From positions 13,008-48,426 of the forward strand of contig FR884084.1 of assembly GCA_000435975.1 (NCBI GenBank): a stretch of 35,419 nucleotides of DNA. The letters are read 5' to 3'. The DNA comes from Oscillibacter sp. CAG:241. Its GTDB lineage: Bacteria > Bacillota > Clostridia > Oscillospirales > Oscillospiraceae. Below, in pieces: positions 33,147 to 35,419 of the stretch (position 1 is the first letter of the stretch; every line of letters begins with the position of its first letter). The position numbers and the translations under genes are program-made. A model generated the notes under the pieces. That model did no database searches. It was not told where the DNA came from and worked only from the letters and a program-made list of their open reading frames with translations.

Positions 33147-33184
33147 ACTGACAGGGGCGATTTTCGCCCCTGTCAGTTTATCTT
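33140..33184. terminator. Bidirectional terminator overlapping the flippase stop codon
   Basis: Exact 21-bp arms (33140-33160 and 33164-33184) with a TTT loop. The stop codon TAA (33144-33146) lies in the left arm. The next gene converges from the minus strand. Confidence 0.85.
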
Positions 33185-33269
33185 CAAAACAGTTCTTTCT
33201 TCTGCCGTGTCATGGCCGTCCGTTCTACTATTCGTTTTCGTCCGGTAATAGAACATTCGGGTGGTATAT

Positions 33270-34280
33270 TTACAGTTCGTTTCCCTCGTCCGGCTGCTGC
33301 ACCAGCACCGCCTCCGCCCCTGGCCCGTCGGTGAAGTCCAGCTGCACCACGGCCTGGGCGGTGTTCACGGAGCAGCTGACGCACTTGCCCCGCTCCCGGG
33401 CTGCGGCGTCGCACCGGGTCAGCAGGTCCGTCAGGAGCTCCCGGTTCAAACCGCCGCCCCGCCAGTGGAACACGAAGTGCGCCTGCTTTTTCCGCAGGGC
33501 CTGCCTGGCGCGGCTTTCCACGTCCTCCGGCTTGGTGAAGGACAGGGCCCGGTAGTAGTACCCCTTGTCCGCCGTACAGGGCGGCAGGGGCAGCACCAGG
33601 GTCTCGTGGTCCCGGAATATGTGCCTGTCGTCCAGGTTGAAATAATCGTACCGGGGGACGCCCCGCTGGAGGGAATTGTCAAAGGTGGCATCCAGATGAT
33701 ACCGCTGGCCCTCCACCGTCACCACGTTCCAGGTATGGCGGTATTTTACACCCCGCTCCGGGGCCGCCTCGCTGAGGGCCACGATGCACGGCAGTCCCAC
33801 GGCGTCGCACAGGGCCTTCACGGTTTTGGCGATGCCCTCGCACACGCCGACCCCCTGGGTCAGAGGCCCGATGATCTCGTGGGAATACGGCTTTTTCAGC
33901 TTATCGTACCGGACGTTTTCCAGAATAAACCCGTGGATGGCCAGCTCCTTCTCCCGGTCGGTCTTTCCCGCCAGGGGGCGGACCAAACGGTCCAGCCGGG
34001 CGGCGACCGCCTGGCGGTGCTGGCGGACCTTGCTCTTATCGAACAGATACTCCGGCAGCAGCTCCACACGGTCTGCCCCGGGCATCCAGCGATACTGAAA
34101 CCCGGTGACGTAAAACAGCAGCGGCGTGTCCAGCTTCAGCCGCAGGTAGATGTCCGACAGCTCCTGGCCGGTGAGCTTCGGCACCCGGATCCCCGGGGCC
34201 AGGGCCTCCATACCCGTCTGCATGGCGTCGTACACCGCTCGCTTTTCCCGGTCCAGCTGCCGGTAATAGTACCCGGCCAT
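33270..34280 (-). CDS. Transglutaminase-like (papain-fold) protein
   Basis: The 336-aa protein has a transglutaminase-like core with an apparent Cys-His-Asp triad: Cys in GVGVCEGIAKTVKAL, His in YRHTWNVV, Asp in YHLDATFDN. Such domains hydrolyse or cross-link peptides, or act as proteases; which applies here is unknown. The N-terminal 120 residues are a separate, unrecognised region, and there is no clear signal peptide, so it may be cytosolic. The DAHP synthase stop (TGA) shares a base with this ATG at 34280, so the two are translationally coupled. The frame extends one TTG codon upstream. Confidence 0.82.
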   Translation of the reverse strand: MAGYYYRQLDREKRAVYDAMQTGMEALAPGIRVPKLTGQELSDIYLRLKLDTPLLFYVTGFQYRWMPGADRVELLPEYLFDKSKVRQHRQAVAARLDRLVRPLAGKTDREKELAIHGFILENVRYDKLKKPYSHEIIGPLTQGVGVCEGIAKTVKALCDAVGLPCIVALSEAAPERGVKYRHTWNVVTVEGQRYHLDATFDNSLQRGVPRYDYFNLDDRHIFRDHETLVLPLPPCTADKGYYYRALSFTKPEDVESRARQALRKKQAHFVFHWRGGGLNRELLTDLLTRCDAAARERGKCVSCSVNTAQAVVQLDFTDGPGAEAVLVQQPDEGNEL

Positions 34281-35281
34281 CAACGGTATGCGTGGGGCAG
34301 CAGCTGCCGCACCTGCCGGGCCAGGGCGTCAAACTGGTCGCAGGACAGAGCCTGTGCCCCGTCGGACAGGGCGCAGGCCGGACGGTCGTGGACCTCCACC
34401 ATCAGCCCGTCGGCTCCGGCGGCTGCGGCGGCCAGGGCCAGAGGGGCCACCAGCTCCGCCCGTCCGGCGGCGTGGCTTGGGTCCACGATCACAGGCAGGT
34501 GCGACAGCCTTTTCACCACCGGAATGGCTGCGATATCCAGGGTGGCCCGGCTGTCCGTTTCAAAGGTCCGGATGCCCCGCTCACACAGAATGACCTGGGA
34601 ATTGCCCCCGGCCAGAATGTACTCCGCCGCCTGCAAAAGCTCCGTCACGGTGGCGGACATGCCCCGTTTCAGCAGCACCGGCTTCCGCACCTGGCCCAGG
34701 GCCTGGAGCAGGGGAAAATTCTGCATATTCCGGGCGCCCACCTGCAGGACGTCCACGTCTGCCAGGTCGTCCAGCTGCCGGGGGTCGGTGATCTCCGTCA
34801 CCACAGGCAGGCCCGCCTCCTGACCGGCGTCCACCAGCAGGGGGATGCCCGCCTGACCCAGCCCCTGGAAGGAGTAGGGGGATGTCCGGGGCTTGAATAC
34901 GCCTCCTCGCAGCAGCTGGGCCCCGGCGGCCTTCACCCGCCGGGCCACGCCGGCCATCTGCACCTGGGACTCCACAGCGCAGGGCCCTGCAATGAGGCAG
35001 AACTCCGCACCGAGTCGCGCACTGCCCACCTCCACCACGGTGTTTTCCGGATGGGCAGCCCGTCCCGCCAGCCGGTAGGGCGGCGTAATGCGCCGCACAT
35101 CCAGCACATAGGGAAGGGCCAGCAGCCCCTCCGGGTCCAGCCGCCAGGTATCTCCCACCAACGTCAGCACATCGGCGTCCTGGCCCGGGGTGCGGCCTAT
35201 GCGCACCCCCTGATTCATCAGGCGCACCGCCAGCTGCCGCATGGCGGGCTCCTGGGTATCCTTTCGGATGACAACGATCAT
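34280..35281 (-). CDS. aroF: 3-deoxy-7-phosphoheptulonate synthase (DAHP synthase, type I-beta)
   Basis: This enzyme condenses phosphoenolpyruvate and erythrose 4-phosphate in the first step of the shikimate pathway. The 333-aa protein starts with a ferredoxin-like regulatory domain (MIVVIRKDTQEP, about 1-65), as in feedback-inhibited I-beta enzymes. The barrel follows with the metal Cys in LIAGPCAVES, the RGGVFKPRTSPYSFQGLG signature, QVGARNMQNFPLL, KRGM, ERGIRTFE and VIVDPSHAAGR. The ATG at 35281 has GGAGG upstream. It heads a two-gene unit with the transglutaminase-like gene. No other aromatic genes are in the window. Confidence 0.96.
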   Translation of the reverse strand: MIVVIRKDTQEPAMRQLAVRLMNQGVRIGRTPGQDADVLTLVGDTWRLDPEGLLALPYVLDVRRITPPYRLAGRAAHPENTVVEVGSARLGAEFCLIAGPCAVESQVQMAGVARRVKAAGAQLLRGGVFKPRTSPYSFQGLGQAGIPLLVDAGQEAGLPVVTEITDPRQLDDLADVDVLQVGARNMQNFPLLQALGQVRKPVLLKRGMSATVTELLQAAEYILAGGNSQVILCERGIRTFETDSRATLDIAAIPVVKRLSHLPVIVDPSHAAGRAELVAPLALAAAAAGADGLMVEVHDRPACALSDGAQALSCDQFDALARQVRQLLPHAYR

Positions 35282-35321
35282 ATATACCTCCGTGCGGCCA
35301 TGCCGCCATATATTCCTGTTT

Positions 35322-35350
35322 ATTGTACCGCAATGCGGACCGATTTGCAA
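35322..35350 (-). promoter_or_regulatory. Promoter for aroF and the transglutaminase-like gene
   Basis: On the minus strand TTGCAA (35345-35350) and TACAAT (35322-35327) are 17 bp apart, about 41 bp before the start. The final 70 bp of the window show no further gene. Confidence 0.75.
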
Positions 35351-35419
35351 GCCGGGGGTAAAAAGAACGCCGCTGTCGTACTGTAGGACTACAATACATG
35401 TTGGACAATCGAAGAAAAA

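Noticed and set aside
35351..35419. Possible start of another gene at the right edge
   Set aside because: Only about 70 bp remain. They contain a TACAAT-like box but no recognisable coding start, so nothing can be supported.

Overview
This window reads as GC-rich chromosome of an anaerobic, spore-forming Clostridia-type Firmicute, most like a gut member of the Oscillospiraceae/Flavonifractor-type lineages. The grounds are spoIIM next to xerD, a ruvCAB block and a queA-tgt-yajC block, a T-box leader before alaS, a CIRCE element, two [FeFe] hydrogenases, a selenium-type molybdenum hydroxylase set, and strong AGGAGG ribosome sites with TTGACA/TATAAT promoters. Lineage is inferred from gene content only. 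The GC-rich third codon positions produce many long antisense open frames, which I treat as shadows.

Layout. 1-3020 (minus strand): ruvB (cut by the window edge), ruvA, ruvC, xerD and spoIIM. 3370-6573 (minus): a TIGR04086-type membrane protein, yajC, tgt and queA, driven from a promoter at 6625-6653 with an internal one before yajC. 6749-10733 (plus): an alanine T-box leader, a CAT-like acetyltransferase, alaS and a HIT hydrolase. At 10739-10858 lies a perfect 120-bp palindrome that abuts a truncated LytTR-type response regulator. 11033-14135: a metal-resistance module with an ArsR-AraC fusion regulator (minus) divergent from a one-domain HMA metallochaperone and a P1B-type heavy-metal ATPase (plus). 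The overlapping promoters share an 18-bp palindrome.

14214-19372: purine-linked genes. These are adenine deaminase, a Nudix ADP-sugar hydrolase and a fused [2Fe-2S]/molybdopterin xanthine dehydrogenase of the selenium-dependent type. The likely cofactor genes for that enzyme lie further on: a MocA-like nucleotidyltransferase (21918-22499) and yqeC (25101-25763). 19438-20982 is a monomeric group-B-like [FeFe] hydrogenase. 21228-21674 is an Hsp20 under CIRCE control. 22782-24583 holds tsaE, tsaB and upp. 24848-26816 holds a small Cys-rich protein, yqeC and an M42 peptidase.

26857-31425: a tiny ferredoxin-thioredoxin-reductase-like protein, then a two-gene hydrogenase operon. That operon encodes a fused NuoF-Fe/S plus GltD-like flavoprotein that overlaps a group A [FeFe] hydrogenase. 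A small zinc-ribbon protein follows. 31611-35281: a polysaccharide flippase, then (minus) a DAHP synthase coupled to a transglutaminase-like protein.

Working together: adenine deaminase and xanthine dehydrogenase can turn adenine into hypoxanthine and then xanthine. Reductant from purine or sugar breakdown can be released as H2 through the hydrogenases. YqeC and the MocA-like protein probably mature the molybdenum/selenium site. The most unusual items are the zero-spacer palindrome with its truncated neighbour, the fused ArsR-AraC metal sensor with its compact divergent promoter, the hydrogenase flavoprotein fusion, and a terminator-like hairpin that hides a ribosome site. I found no tRNA, rRNA, CRISPR array, transposase or prophage gene.
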